A DNA stretch of 64,000 bases from positions 2,604,001 to 2,668,000 of the forward strand of contig OZ242258.1 in NCBI GenBank assembly GCA_965207025.1, written 5' to 3'. The notes under the pieces were generated by a model. The model searched no databases, was not told the DNA's origin, and saw only the letters and a program-made list of their open reading frames with translations. Shown here in pieces: positions 8,567 to 17,472 of the stretch. The position numbers and the translations under genes are program-made. The stretch is from Bin87 sp034423595 (GTDB lineage Bacteria > Chloroflexota > Dehalococcoidia > Lucifugimonadales > UBA3495). Position 1 is the stretch's first letter; each line of letters begins with the position of its first letter.

Positions 8567-9538
8567 CTAGTCTCGAAAGTCGCTCTCGTACAACTCCTGC
8601 AACTGTGCCAGGTGTTCGGCGGGGATCGACGGGAGATCAACGCAAGCGGCGGTTTCCTCGGCCTCGGCCACGTTTTTGACGCCGGGGACGGTGGTGTGGA
8701 TGTCGGGGTTCATGAGGCAGAAGACCATCGCCGCCTGGGACAGCGTGCGGATCGGCCCGTCGAGCAGGAAGCCAAGTTTGGCCACGCTGGCGAGGTCCTT
8801 CTGCATGAGGGCATCGCCGGGGCGCGGCGGGCGGTCCAGGGTGTCGGTTAGGGCGCCGGCGGCGTGGGAACGGATGCCGATGACGCCCATGTTGTGGCTC
8901 TGCGCCAACGGGATGATCTGTCCGTTGTCGAACAGGGTTGCGCCGGGCGGCGGGAGTTCCTGGGCGGTTTGGTTGAGCAGGTTGTAGTAGGCGAGCACGG
9001 TGTCGTACTCGCCGCTTTCGAGGATGCGGCGCATGGTGGGCACGTGGTGATCCATGGCGGAGAGGCCGATGAACCGGGTTTTGCCGGCCTGCTGCACCTC
9101 GCGGTAGGCGTCGAGGACCGGGCCCAGCACGTCGTCGCCGGACAGGGAGTTGGGAACCTCGCCACGGGTTGCGGTGAAGCGGTTGTGGACGTGTAGCACG
9201 TCCACGGAGTCTCGGCGGAGGCGGCGCAGGCTGGTGTCCACGGAACGACGCACCGCGCCGGATACGTCGCCCATTTCGTCGGCTCCGAGACGCACTTTGG
9301 TCGCGACAACGACGGGTTCGGCGCGGCCATCCAACGCCTCGCCCAAGGCTTCCTCGGCCTTGCCATCGCCGTAGGCCGGGGCCACGTCGAAGAACGTGAT
9401 GCCGAGATCCAATGCCCGGTGGACGGCGGCGATTGCCTCCCGTTCGGTGGTGGGGCCCCAGACCTGTCCTATGCCGCCTCCGCCGAATCCGGCCCGAGAA
9501 ACGGTCAGGCCGGTGCGGCCAAGTTGCGTGTATTCCAT
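8567..9538 (-). CDS. Aldo/keto reductase
   Basis: NADPH-dependent oxidoreductase with a predicted TIM-barrel fold, 323 residues. The N-terminus MEYTQLGRTGLTVSRAGFG is typical. The catalytic aspartate and tyrosine are in FFDVAPAYGDGKAEEALGEAL (D51, Y56), the lysine in VVVATKVRLG and the histidine-bearing strand in VDVLHVHNRF. It resembles the pyridoxal 4-dehydrogenase/L-fucose dehydrogenase group of AKRs, but the substrate cannot be read from sequence. It sits 1 bp downstream of the VOC gene on the same strand, so the two probably form an operon. Confidence 0.88.
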   Translation of the reverse strand: MEYTQLGRTGLTVSRAGFGGGGIGQVWGPTTEREAIAAVHRALDLGITFFDVAPAYGDGKAEEALGEALDGRAEPVVVATKVRLGADEMGDVSGAVRRSVDTSLRRLRRDSVDVLHVHNRFTATRGEVPNSLSGDDVLGPVLDAYREVQQAGKTRFIGLSAMDHHVPTMRRILESGEYDTVLAYYNLLNQTAQELPPPGATLFDNGQIIPLAQSHNMGVIGIRSHAAGALTDTLDRPPRPGDALMQKDLASVAKLGFLLDGPIRTLSQAAMVFCLMNPDIHTTVPGVKNVAEAEETAACVDLPSIPAEHLAQLQELYESDFRD

Positions 9539-9539
9539 G

Positions 9540-9947
9540 CTAGCTGTGCTCCCCCTCGGCCAGCTGGAAGTAGATGCCGTGGGAACTGCCGGTTTCGATG
9601 CTGGCGGTCTGGTATCCGAAGGGGCTGGTGGAGGGGCCGTCGCCGCGCATGGCGTTGCCCTTGGATTGCAGGTCGTGGAAAACCTGGTCGATGCCGTCCA
9701 CGCCCCAGGCCACGTGCATCACGCCGGGACCGGTGGCGCGCAGTTGCGCCGCCATGGGAGTGTCGTCCCGCAACGGCTCGAAGAAGTCCACCAGGGTGTC
9801 GCCGATCTGGTAGAGGATCGACCTGAAGCCGCGCTCGGTGAATTCGTCGGTACGCAGGGGAGTGAGGTTGAAGTTGGTCTCGAGGTAGGCGGCCATGTCG
9901 CTTACGCTTTCCACTACGTAGGTCACGTGATGTACCTTGTTCAGCAT
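9540..9947 (-). CDS. VOC-superfamily (glyoxalase/epimerase-like) protein
   Basis: 135 residues; the start at 9947 is chosen because GGAGG precedes it, while the longer frame runs through a short interspersed repeat. The N-terminus MLNKVHHVTYVVESVSDMAAYLE and the C-terminal GSSHGIYFQLAEGE show the paired beta-alpha-beta-beta-beta units of the VOC fold, with metal-ligand candidates at H6/H7 and in GVMHVAWGVD. It resembles methylmalonyl-CoA epimerase-like proteins. Likely co-transcribed with the aldo/keto reductase. Substrate unknown. Confidence 0.8.
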   Translation of the reverse strand: MLNKVHHVTYVVESVSDMAAYLETNFNLTPLRTDEFTERGFRSILYQIGDTLVDFFEPLRDDTPMAAQLRATGPGVMHVAWGVDGIDQVFHDLQSKGNAMRGDGPSTSPFGYQTASIETGSSHGIYFQLAEGEHS

Positions 9948-10013
9948 GATGAACCTCCGCGCTGTTAGACTTGACAGCAGCGTATTGGTTTTGGTGACCT
10001 TATTCAACCCCTC

Positions 10014-10053
10014 ACGAGATTGCCACGCTTCGCTCGCAATGACAAACTGCGTA
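10014..10053. repeat. Interspersed repeat (cgagattgccacgc... class)
   Basis: Contains gagattgccacgcttcg followed by ctcgcaatgacaaactg. The same unit recurs near 14520-14549, 37987-38059, 44531-44562 and twice in 48471-48579. It is non-coding and explains the spurious N-terminal extension that can be read on the VOC gene. Confidence 0.8.
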
Positions 10054-10086
10054 TGCACGAGTATTCAACCCTGTTGAGGCAGATAT

Positions 10087-11100
10087 ATGACCGAACACAA
10101 GATTTTTGAGCTGGGCGACGTTGATTTGCAATGCGGCCTACGACTGCGCGGGGCGCGGCTGGCGTACCAGACCTACGGGGAGCTGAACACGCGGAAGGAC
10201 AACGTGATCGTGTTCCCCACGTTCTTCGGGTCGCAGCATCCGTCCAACGAGCCGATGATCGGGCCGGGGATGGCGCTGGACCCGACGCGCTACTTCATCA
10301 TCATCCCCAACCTCTTCGGGAACGGGCTATCGTCGTCGCCAAGCAACACGCCGGCGCCGTATGGCAAGGCGAGGTTTCCGCGGGTCACTTACTACGACAA
10401 CATCGGGTTCCAGCACCGACTGGTGACCGAGGAGTTTGGCATCGAGCGGATTGCGCTGGTGTGCGGGTTCTCGATGGGGGCGCAGCAGTCGTTCCACTGG
10501 GGCGCGCTGTATCCCGACATGGTGGAACGGATTGCGCCGTGGTGCGGGTCGGCGCGGACGGCGCGGCACAACTTTGTGTTCCTGGAGGGAGTGAAGGCCG
10601 CGCTGTGCGCTGACGACGCTTTCCAGGGCGGATGGTACGATGCTCAGCCGGAGAAGGGACTGCGGGCGATGGCGCGAGTGTACGCGGGCTGGGCGCCGTC
10701 GCAGGCGTTCTACCGGGAGCGGGTGTACCTGGACCTGGGGCACTCGTCGCTGGAGGACTACCTGATCACGTCGTGGGAGGGCCGATACCTGCAAAACGAC
10801 GCCAACAACATCCTGGCCATGGTGGCGACGTGGCAGGCCGGCGACATCAGCGACAACCCGCTCTACGGCGGCGATTTCGAGCAGGCGCTGGGGTCGATCA
10901 AGACCAAAGCCTTCGTCATGCCATCGGAGACCGACCAGTACTTCCCGCCGGAGGACAATCGCATCGAAGTGTCCATGATGCCCAACGCCGAACTGCGCGT
11001 CATCCCAACCATCTGGGGGCACACGGGCGGCGGCCCGGGCCGCAACCCGGCGGATACCGCGTTTATCGACGCGCAGTTGAAGGAGTTGCTGGGAAGTTGA
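10087..11100 (+). CDS. MetX-like alpha/beta-hydrolase (homoserine O-acetyltransferase family)
   Basis: 337 residues with the MetX-type N-terminus LQCGLRLRGARLAYQTYGEL, the oxyanion region NVIVFPTFFGSQHPSNEP, the nucleophile elbow CGFSMGAQQS (S129), and the C-terminal histidine in IWGHTGGGPGRNPAD. True homoserine acetyltransferases have the elbow GGSMGG, which is altered here, so this may be a paralog acting as a hydrolase or acyltransferase on another substrate. Cytoplasmic; no signal peptide. Stands alone on the plus strand between the VOC and CMD genes. Confidence 0.8.
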   Translation: MTEHKIFELGDVDLQCGLRLRGARLAYQTYGELNTRKDNVIVFPTFFGSQHPSNEPMIGPGMALDPTRYFIIIPNLFGNGLSSSPSNTPAPYGKARFPRVTYYDNIGFQHRLVTEEFGIERIALVCGFSMGAQQSFHWGALYPDMVERIAPWCGSARTARHNFVFLEGVKAALCADDAFQGGWYDAQPEKGLRAMARVYAGWAPSQAFYRERVYLDLGHSSLEDYLITSWEGRYLQNDANNILAMVATWQAGDISDNPLYGGDFEQALGSIKTKAFVMPSETDQYFPPEDNRIEVSMMPNAELRVIPTIWGHTGGGPGRNPADTAFIDAQLKELLGS

Positions 11101-11119
11101 GGGGGAGGCATAGCGACGC

Positions 11120-11158
11120 CCCCTCACCCCAACCATCTCCCGCGGGGGAGAGGGAGAT
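11120..11158. repeat. Palindromic interspersed repeat (ccctcacccc... class)
   Basis: Reads ccctcaccccaaccatctcc then a spacer and ggggagagggaga, an imperfect inverted repeat. The class recurs at 13163, 14655, 19376, 23620 (split by the IS) and 46484. Confidence 0.85.
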
Positions 11159-11167
11159 TAGTAGTCG

Positions 11168-11728
11168 TTACGAGACGGGCAGGACGGGCTCCGTGCGGTC
11201 GGCGGGGAGCTCGACCTCGAAGGCGTTGAGGAAGAAGGCGGTTTGGGCGTAGTTGCCCATGAGCGCGGTGATTTCGACCAGGTGCTGTGCGCCGAACTGT
11301 TCCAGGGCGATCTGGAAGGTGGACGCCGATATGCGGTGGTTGGCGTAGAACTCGTTGCAGAAGTTGACGATGGCCTGTTCGTCGGCGGCCATGTCGGGCA
11401 GCGGTTGGCGGTCGCGGATGGCGTCCACCAGGGCATCGGCGATACCCTCGCGGCGGGCAGCCGGCGCGTGGGCGTTCCAGATGTAGGGGCAGTCGAAGTT
11501 GCGGGCCGTGACCAGGATCGCCAGCTCCTGGATGCCCTTGGAGAAAGTGCTCTCGAAGCGTAGATAGTTGGTCAGGCTGCTGCGACGGCGCGCCATCTCG
11601 GGGCTGTTGATGGCGATGGAGTAGGGGCCGCCAGTGATGGTGCCGCCGGTGTCGCGGGTGAGTTCGTCGAAGGCTTCCTGGAATTCTGCGGGCACCATGT
11701 CTCGGGTAACGATGGGTAGTCGGGCCAT
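11168..11728 (-). CDS. Carboxymuconolactone decarboxylase-family protein
   Basis: 186 residues with the all-helical AhpD/CMD pattern: FSKGIQELAILVTARNFDCPYIWNAHAPAARREG, and later FQIALEQFGAQHLVEITALMGNY. The usual redox pair CxxC of AhpD is absent; C79 stands alone before the conserved histidine, as in the decarboxylase-like branch. Predicted cytoplasmic. The neighbouring double-cupin dioxygenase supports a role in aromatic or lactone catabolism, but this is context only. Confidence 0.84.
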   Translation of the reverse strand: MARLPIVTRDMVPAEFQEAFDELTRDTGGTITGGPYSIAINSPEMARRRSSLTNYLRFESTFSKGIQELAILVTARNFDCPYIWNAHAPAARREGIADALVDAIRDRQPLPDMAADEQAIVNFCNEFYANHRISASTFQIALEQFGAQHLVEITALMGNYAQTAFFLNAFEVELPADRTEPVLPVS

Positions 11729-11850
11729 GATTTTCCTCCACGGTTAGGGGTTGGGATGGGTCGGGTGGCGGGGCGCGCGGGGCGCGTGGGTGATTCTAAC
11801 ACCGTCGAGTGTGGCAGTTCAGGCTTGAGGTGACTGACAGACACTCAAAC

Positions 11851-11951
11851 CGTCATCCTGACGAAAGCCGGTATCCAGAATACTTGCCGATAGACAAACG
11901 ACAGCATGACAAGGATTTTCTGGATTCCCGCTTTCGCGGGAATGACGGGTA
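11851..11951. repeat. Interspersed repeat (gaaagccggtatccag ... ttcgcgggaatgacgg)
   Basis: Two inward-facing parts: cgtcatcctgacgaaagccg plus gtatccag, and ttctggattcccgctttcgc plus gggaatgacgg, separated by about 40 bp. A second full copy is at 20014-20113 and a partial one at 33427-33515. Together with flanking spacer it fills the otherwise gene-free stretch 11729-12079. Confidence 0.8.
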
Positions 11952-12079
11952 GATCTCGGGAATGACGAGCGAATCCGGCGTCGAACGTGACATATGCAGC
12001 CGCCGGGTCTAGAATCGGGCATAAGAAAGACGGATAAAGACTCAGACAGCGACGAATCCAGACGAGAGGAGGCAACCCG

Positions 12080-13153
12080 ATGGCGCTACCGGATACGATT
12101 CGCACTGAAGATGAACAGCGATACTACGAAGTGACCGACCAGATTCAGCTCAAGCCGGGGTGGTTGCAGGGGGAGGGCCAGCCTTTGCCCGTCATGGAGC
12201 CGTACCTGTGGCGTTGGGCTGAGGTGGAGCCGCTGGTGCTGAAGAGCGGCGAGTTTGTGACACCAGACCGGGACGTGGAGCGGCGCACTCTGCGCTTGGC
12301 GACGCCGGGGCTGGATCGCGGGACGACGCATACCATCACCGCCGCGCTGCAACTGCTGCTGCCCGGTGAGTGCGCGCCGGCCCATCGCCACACGCCCACG
12401 GCCATCCGGTGGATTCTGAAGGGTGAAGGCGCGTACACCACCGTGGAAGGCGACAAGTGCTGGATGGAGCCTGGCGATCTGATCCTGACGCCGTCGTGGA
12501 CGTGGCACGACCACGCCAACGAGGGCAACGGGCCGATGATCTGGCTGGACGGGCTCGACGTTCCGCTGGTGCGATACCTGCGGGCCAACTTCTACGAAGC
12601 CTATCCCGAGGACCAGCAGCCGATTGTCGGGGTGGCCGAGTCGGAGCGCAAGTTTGCATCCGGCGCGCTGCGGCCGGCATGGGAATCGCCCAGCGTGGAC
12701 TACTCTCCCCTGTGGCACTACAAATGGGACAAGACATATGAGGCCTTGCAACGGCTGGCCGAGGTGGATGCCAGCCCCTTTGACGACGTGGCGATGGAGT
12801 TCAGCGACCCGGTGACCGGTGGGCCGGTGCTGCGCTCGATGACCTGCTGGGCGCAGATGATCCGCCCCGGCATCCGCACGCGGGCGCACCGCCAGACCAG
12901 CTGCGCGGTGTACCAGGTCTATCAGGGCGAGGGATACAGCGTGATCGACGGGCAGCGGTTCGACTGGAGCGAGGGCGACTTCTTCGTGGTGCCGCCGTGG
13001 GTGTGGCACGAGCACGCCAACGAGGGGTCCGACGGCGCGGTGCTGTTTTCCATCCAGGACATTCCGGTGCTGAAGGACCTGTCGCTGTATAGGGAAGAGC
13101 CCTACGAGGAGAACGCGGGGCACCAGCCGATTACCGGGATTTTCAGAGGGTAA
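12080..13153 (+). CDS. Gentisate 1,2-dioxygenase-like double-cupin protein
   Basis: Predicted Fe(II) ring-cleaving dioxygenase of 357 residues built from two cupin barrels. The first (about residues 90-165) has APAHRHTPTAIRWILKGEGA and GDLILTPSWTWHDHANEG, giving the metal histidines. The second (about 265-340) has RAHRQTSCAVYQVYQGEG and GDFFVVPPWVWHEHANEG. This pairing is the gentisate/1-hydroxy-2-naphthoate dioxygenase layout. AGGAGG precedes the ATG. The substrate is inferred from family; a salicylate-type substrate is possible. Confidence 0.88.
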   Translation: MALPDTIRTEDEQRYYEVTDQIQLKPGWLQGEGQPLPVMEPYLWRWAEVEPLVLKSGEFVTPDRDVERRTLRLATPGLDRGTTHTITAALQLLLPGECAPAHRHTPTAIRWILKGEGAYTTVEGDKCWMEPGDLILTPSWTWHDHANEGNGPMIWLDGLDVPLVRYLRANFYEAYPEDQQPIVGVAESERKFASGALRPAWESPSVDYSPLWHYKWDKTYEALQRLAEVDASPFDDVAMEFSDPVTGGPVLRSMTCWAQMIRPGIRTRAHRQTSCAVYQVYQGEGYSVIDGQRFDWSEGDFFVVPPWVWHEHANEGSDGAVLFSIQDIPVLKDLSLYREEPYEENAGHQPITGIFRG

Positions 13154-13162
13154 GGGGTTTCC

Positions 13163-13324
13163 ACCCCTCACCCCAGCCCTCTCCCATCAAGGGAGAGGGA
13201 GCAAATGGAAGTTACCATCCCTGCCAGTCCTTGATGGGAGAGGGCCAGCGTAGGGACGAATGATTATTCGCCCCTACTGGTCCGTGGATGGGCGTAGGGG
13301 CAACCCTTGTGGTTGCCCCTACGC
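13163..13324. repeat. Cluster of palindromic interspersed repeats
   Basis: The gap holds, in order, the ccctcaccccagccctctcc/gggagaggg palindrome (13163-13201), an isolated half ccttgatgggagaggg (13226-13243), and two hairpins of the gtagggg...cccctac class: 13250-13276 and 13292-13324. The last reads gcgtaggggcaaccc...ggttgcccctacgc and is a near-perfect stem. Confidence 0.85.
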
Positions 13325-13359
13325 TATAATGTGGACACCAACTACATGGAAGGGACTCG

Positions 13360-13629
13360 GTGGAAACGATTGCCTTATCCCAGCTTTACATGCTTTTGGC
13401 GGCCTTGGGCGTCGGCCTGACGCTGATTGCGCTGGTGGGCCGTGGGCTGTACGTATGGGGCCGCATGAGCCGCCAGGTGGACGACCTAGGCGACCGGATC
13501 GACCGGTTGGAAACGAAGGTTGACACCCTCATCGCCGAGGTGCAGCAGCTGAACCGCACAGTGGCAGCCCGTGCCAACCACCGCCACGACATCGACGGCA
13601 ACGTGGTGTTCAACCTGCCGGCGGACTGA
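13360..13629 (+). CDS. Small membrane protein with coiled coil
   Basis: 89 residues from a GTG at 13360. One N-terminal membrane helix (YMLLAALGVGLTLIALVGRG) is followed by a heptad-rich segment MSRQVDDLGDRIDRLETKVD that should form a coiled coil. It ends 15 bp before the voltage-gated channel gene on the same strand, so co-transcription and a physical or accessory role with the channel are plausible, though unproven. Confidence 0.68.
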   Translation: METIALSQLYMLLAALGVGLTLIALVGRGLYVWGRMSRQVDDLGDRIDRLETKVDTLIAEVQQLNRTVAARANHRHDIDGNVVFNLPAD

Positions 13630-13644
13630 ACGCCGGCACCGGTC

Positions 13645-14475
13645 ATGTATCGACTTGTAGATTTCGCCTCACGCCTGGTCAACGCCGCCTGGTTCGAATA
13701 CCTCATCATTGCCGTCATCATCCTGAACGGCATCATCCTGGGGCTGGAAACTTCCGGGACTATCGACCGGCTATACGGCGACTGGTTAAGGCTGGGCAAC
13801 GAGGCGGCGCTGTGGGTGTTCATCGTCGAGGCGGCGCTGAAGCTGCTGGCGCAGTGGCCACGTTCGTGGCGGTATTTCCGGGACGGCTGGAACATCTTCG
13901 ACTTCCTGGTGATCGTGTTCGCGCTGGTGCCGGCGACGGGGCAGTTCGCCATGATCGCGCGGCTGGCGCGGCTGCTGCGGGTAGTGCGGCTGATTTCGGC
14001 GATACGTGACCTGCGGCTGATCGTGGCGGCGTTGGTGCGCGCCATCCCCAGCGTGGGCCACGTGATCATGCTGATGAGCATCGTGGTGTACATCTACGCC
14101 ATCATGGGGTACCACCTGTTCCACGAGCTGGACCCGGCGCGCTGGGGCAACCTGGGCCTCTCGGTGCTGACGCTGTTCAACATCATCACGTTGGACAACT
14201 GGACTAACGTGATGAACACGGCGATGCGGCATTACCCGTGGGCGTGGATGTACTTCGTCAGTTTCGTGGTGGTGGGCACGTTCGTGGTGATCAATATGTT
14301 CATCGCCATCATCATCAACAGCCTGGACGACGCCAAGCGGGAACGCCCGCCGGAGATTGAGGGGCCGGTATCGCGGGAGCAGATGATGCAGGAGATTCGG
14401 GCGGCCAGGGAGACGCTGGCAAGGCTGGAGAGGCGGTTGGAGGGGGATGATACGAGGGACGGGAAGCCGCAGTAA
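13645..14475 (+). CDS. Voltage-gated cation channel (bacterial NaChBac/Nav type)
   Basis: 276 residues with six transmembrane helices; the family forms homotetramers in the cytoplasmic membrane. S4 is MIARLARLLRVVRLISAIRD with gating arginines at 106, 109, 112 and 115. The pore helix and filter read LFNIITLDNWTNVM, where the well-studied channels NaChBac and NavAb have TLESW; here the filter glutamate is aspartate (D184) followed by asparagine. S6 is FVSFVVVGTFVVINMFIAII. The tail REQMMQEIRAARETLARLER is a predicted four-helix coiled-coil bundle, typical of BacNav. Ion selectivity is open. Confidence 0.9.
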   Translation: MYRLVDFASRLVNAAWFEYLIIAVIILNGIILGLETSGTIDRLYGDWLRLGNEAALWVFIVEAALKLLAQWPRSWRYFRDGWNIFDFLVIVFALVPATGQFAMIARLARLLRVVRLISAIRDLRLIVAALVRAIPSVGHVIMLMSIVVYIYAIMGYHLFHELDPARWGNLGLSVLTLFNIITLDNWTNVMNTAMRHYPWAWMYFVSFVVVGTFVVINMFIAIIINSLDDAKRERPPEIEGPVSREQMMQEIRAARETLARLERRLEGDDTRDGKPQ

Positions 14476-14477
14476 GG

Positions 14478-14692
14478 GCGTCCTTCGACAGGCTCAGGAT
14501 GGGCGGACTGGACCTCGACGGGATTGCCGCGCTTCGCTTGCAATGACGGAAAAGGTACGGACGGTTAACAAGCGCATGGGCTATAATGCGGCGGAACGAC
14601 ACGCATTCAATCTATTGCTTCAAGCGTTGCTCGTTGAGCATTTTGCAGAGAATCCACCCTCACCCTAGCCCTCTCCCATCAAGGGAGAGGGG
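14478..14692. repeat. Cluster of three interspersed repeat classes
   Basis: Contains cgtccttcgacaggctcagg (14478-14506; also near 17440 and 23657), the ggattgccgcgcttcgcttg unit (14520-14549), and the ccctcaccctagccctctcc palindrome (14655-14692). No gene is seen between the channel and the desulfurase. Confidence 0.8.
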
Positions 14693-14743
14693 ACGTTATT
14701 GACGTTTCATGTCCTTGCGATCACTACCTACATTGAGCCTAAT

Positions 14744-15904
14744 ATGAGCGGAATATATCTGGACTACAACGCTACTACGCCCATTGACCCGCAGGTCGCC
14801 GAGGCCATGCTGCCGTTTGTGCATGGGCTATTCGGCAACCCGTCCAGCGGGCATTCCTTCGGCATGGCGGCGCGGGAGGGCGTTGATGCGGCGCGGCGGC
14901 AGGTGGCGGGTATGCTGGGATGTGAGGTTGATGACCTGATATTCACCAGCGGCGGCACCGAGGCCAATAACCACGCCATTCGGGGCGTGGTCAGCGCGTA
15001 CCGGGATAAAGGCGACCACATCGTTACGACGGCGGTGGAGCATCCGGCGGTTACGGAGGTGTGCCACTACCTGGAAAAGTACGGCATTCGCACCACCTAT
15101 CTGCCGGTTGACGAGTACGGGCTGGTGGATCCGCAACAGGTTGAGGAAGCAATCACGCCCGAGACGCTGCTGGTTACCATCATGCACGCGAACAACGAGG
15201 TAGGAACGATACTGCCCATCGCGGAGATTGCCGAAATTGCGCACCGGCGTGGCGTATTGGTGCATAGCGACTGCGCTCAGTCCATCGGCAAGATTCCGGC
15301 AAAGGTAGATGAGCTGGGCGTTGACCTGCTGTCGGTGGCGGGGCACAAGCTGTACGCGCCCAAGGGCATCGGCGCGCTGTACATCCGGCCGGGGGTCGAG
15401 CTGGCAAAATTGATGCACGGCGCGAACCACGAGCAGAACCGGCGGGCTGGCACGGAGAACGTCATCGAGATGGCGGGGCTGGGCAAGGCGTGCGAGTTGA
15501 TTGAGCAGAATCTTGACGAGTACGCCGACCATATGCGGGCCATGCGCGACCGATTGGAGTCGGGGTTGCTGGAATCGGGGCGCGACGCCCGGGTCAACGG
15601 ACACCCGGACGAGCGGCTGCCCAACACGTGCAGCATCGCCTTTCGCGGCGTGGAGGCCGACCGGGCGCTGGCGAGCCTGCCCACGGTGGCAGCGTCGGCA
15701 GGGGCGGCGTGCCACAGCGACCAGGTGGAAGTATCCCACGTGCTGCGGGCGATGAACGTGCCGACGGAATACGCCATGGGGACGCTGCGGCTCACGGTGG
15801 GGCGATTCACCACTGCCGATGAGGTTGACCGGGCGGTGGCGGAGATAACGGGGGTGGTTGGGAGGTTGTCGCCGGCAGGAGCGGACTGCTCACGGGGCCG
15901 ATGA
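14744..15904 (+). CDS. Cysteine desulfurase (NifS/IscS family)
   Basis: PLP enzyme that removes sulfur from cysteine for Fe-S clusters or thio-cofactors. 386 residues from the ATG at 14744; an upstream TTG reads through non-conserved sequence. Family features: IYLDYNATTPIDPQV, FTSGGTEANNHAIRG, the PLP-stacking H100 in TAVEHPAV, the PLP lysine K202 in SVAGHKLYAPKG, and the catalytic cysteine C323 in SAGAACHSDQVEVSHVL. The short loop around the cysteine resembles NifS/IscS group I enzymes. No scaffold gene (iscU/nifU) is adjacent. Confidence 0.92.
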   Translation: MSGIYLDYNATTPIDPQVAEAMLPFVHGLFGNPSSGHSFGMAAREGVDAARRQVAGMLGCEVDDLIFTSGGTEANNHAIRGVVSAYRDKGDHIVTTAVEHPAVTEVCHYLEKYGIRTTYLPVDEYGLVDPQQVEEAITPETLLVTIMHANNEVGTILPIAEIAEIAHRRGVLVHSDCAQSIGKIPAKVDELGVDLLSVAGHKLYAPKGIGALYIRPGVELAKLMHGANHEQNRRAGTENVIEMAGLGKACELIEQNLDEYADHMRAMRDRLESGLLESGRDARVNGHPDERLPNTCSIAFRGVEADRALASLPTVAASAGAACHSDQVEVSHVLRAMNVPTEYAMGTLRLTVGRFTTADEVDRAVAEITGVVGRLSPAGADCSRGR

Positions 15905-16020
15905 TAGCCGAATGGGCCCGGTTGCCCGACCCAACGAGATTGCCATCCGCCTGAGGCGGCTTTAGAATGTCAGGCTTTGGCCGACGGTCATTGATACATC
16001 CAGGGAAGGAGACACAGAGT

Positions 16021-17373
16021 ATGACAACCCAAACCAATCCCGGCGCCCTTGACGGCGCAACCCTGTCCAATTTCCAGGAATCTTACGAGGCGCAGCCCGC
16101 TCACCAGTTGATGCAGAACGTGGTGACGCAGCACGACGTGAACGACGTTGCGCTGAACCGCAACATCGTGGCGCAGGCGACCAACTCGTTCTCCACGGTG
16201 CTGGACGACTGGAGCGTCACCAACCAGGCCCGTTCGGGGCGCTGCTGGATGTTCGCCGGACTCAACCTGTTCCGGTCCGAGACACGCAACCTGCTGAACG
16301 TGAAGGAGTTTGAGTTCAGCCAGAGCTACGTGATGTTCTGGGACAAGATGGAGCGGGCCAACTACATACTGGAAGCCGTCATCGAGACCGCCGACCGGCC
16401 CATCGACGACCGGGTGGTGGCGTGGCTGCTGAACCAGCCGCTGGGCGACGGCGGCCAGTGGGACATGTTCGTGAGCCTGGTGCGCAAGCACGGCGTGGTT
16501 CCCAAGACCGTGATGCCGGAGACGGAAAGCTCGGGCAACTCCATGCGGATGAACGCCGGCCTGAATTACCAGGTGCGGCAGGGCGCGCGGAACATCCGCC
16601 GCCTGTACTCCGACGAAGCGGGCCTGGACGCCATGCGCGACGCCAAGCAAGAGGCGTTGCAATCTATCTATCAGATCCTGTGCATCCACCTGGGGAGCCC
16701 GCCGGCCGAATTCGATTGGCAGTGGAAGGACAAGGACGGCGAGTTCCGCAGGGACGGCACGATGACGCCGCTGGAGTTCGCGGAGAAGTATATTGCCACG
16801 CCCATGGAGGAGTTCGTTTGCCTGGTGCACGATCCTCGGGAGTCCAGCCCGCCGGGACGCACCTACACGGTGCAGTACCTCGGCAACGTGGTGGACGGCA
16901 CGCGCATCACGTACCTGAACGTGGACATCGAGCTGATGAAGGACATCGCCATGCGGATGCTGCAGGACGGCAAGCCCGTGTGGATGGGCTGCGACACCGG
17001 CAAGCAGATGCACCGGGACAAGGGACTGTGGGACGCCGAGCTGTTCGACTACGCCAGCGTCTATAGCGCCGATTTCGAGATGGACAAGGCCGAGCGGCTG
17101 GAGTACCACCAGACGGCGATGACCCATGCCATGCTGTTCACCGGCGTGGACGTGGTGGACGGCAAGCCGCGCCGCTGGCGGGTGGAGAACAGCTGGGACG
17201 ACAAGGTGGGCGACAAGGGGTTCTTCCTGATGAACGACTCCTGGTTCGCCGAGTACATGTTTGAGATCGCTGCGCCGAAGAGCTACCTGCCCGAGGAGTT
17301 GCAGCGGGCGCTGGACCTGGAGCCCATCGTGCTGCCGCCGTGGGATCCGATGGGGTCGTTGGCGATAGTCTAG
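16021..17373 (+). CDS. C1B-family aminopeptidase (bleomycin hydrolase/PepC type)
   Basis: Papain-fold cysteine aminopeptidase of 450 residues, the usual length; members are cytoplasmic hexamers that trim peptides. The start at 16021 has GGAAGGAGA upstream. The catalytic cysteine is C75 in NQARSGRCWMFAGLN, the histidine is in TAMTHAMLFTGVD and the asparagine in RRWRVENSWDD. DLGSPPAEFDW-like and PLEFAEKYIATPMEEFV segments match the family middle domain. Stand-alone transcription unit. Confidence 0.93.
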   Translation: MTTQTNPGALDGATLSNFQESYEAQPAHQLMQNVVTQHDVNDVALNRNIVAQATNSFSTVLDDWSVTNQARSGRCWMFAGLNLFRSETRNLLNVKEFEFSQSYVMFWDKMERANYILEAVIETADRPIDDRVVAWLLNQPLGDGGQWDMFVSLVRKHGVVPKTVMPETESSGNSMRMNAGLNYQVRQGARNIRRLYSDEAGLDAMRDAKQEALQSIYQILCIHLGSPPAEFDWQWKDKDGEFRRDGTMTPLEFAEKYIATPMEEFVCLVHDPRESSPPGRTYTVQYLGNVVDGTRITYLNVDIELMKDIAMRMLQDGKPVWMGCDTGKQMHRDKGLWDAELFDYASVYSADFEMDKAERLEYHQTAMTHAMLFTGVDVVDGKPRRWRVENSWDDKVGDKGFFLMNDSWFAEYMFEIAAPKSYLPEELQRALDLEPIVLPPWDPMGSLAIV

Positions 17374-17382
17374 CGAGATGCG

Positions 17383-17464
17383 TGTAGGGGCGGGTTTGAA
17401 ACCCGCCCCTACGGTTAGTCACTGGTTCCTAATGTCGCATCCTTCGACGGGATCAGGATGAGCG
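17383..17464. repeat. Hairpin repeat (gtaggggcgggtttgaaacc...) plus cgacgggatcagg unit
   Basis: 17383-17412 reads gtaggggcgggtttgaaacc then cgcccctac, a near-perfect palindrome of the class also at 13292, 17904 and 21066. It is followed by the ccttcgacgggatcaggatg unit at 17441-17461. Located between convergent genes, so it may also help terminate pepC transcription. Confidence 0.8.
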
Positions 17465-17472
17465 GGTTTGTG

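Noticed and set aside
11987..12105. Small frames reading through the gaaagccggtatccag repeat
   Set aside because: They are translations of an interspersed repeat found at several other places.
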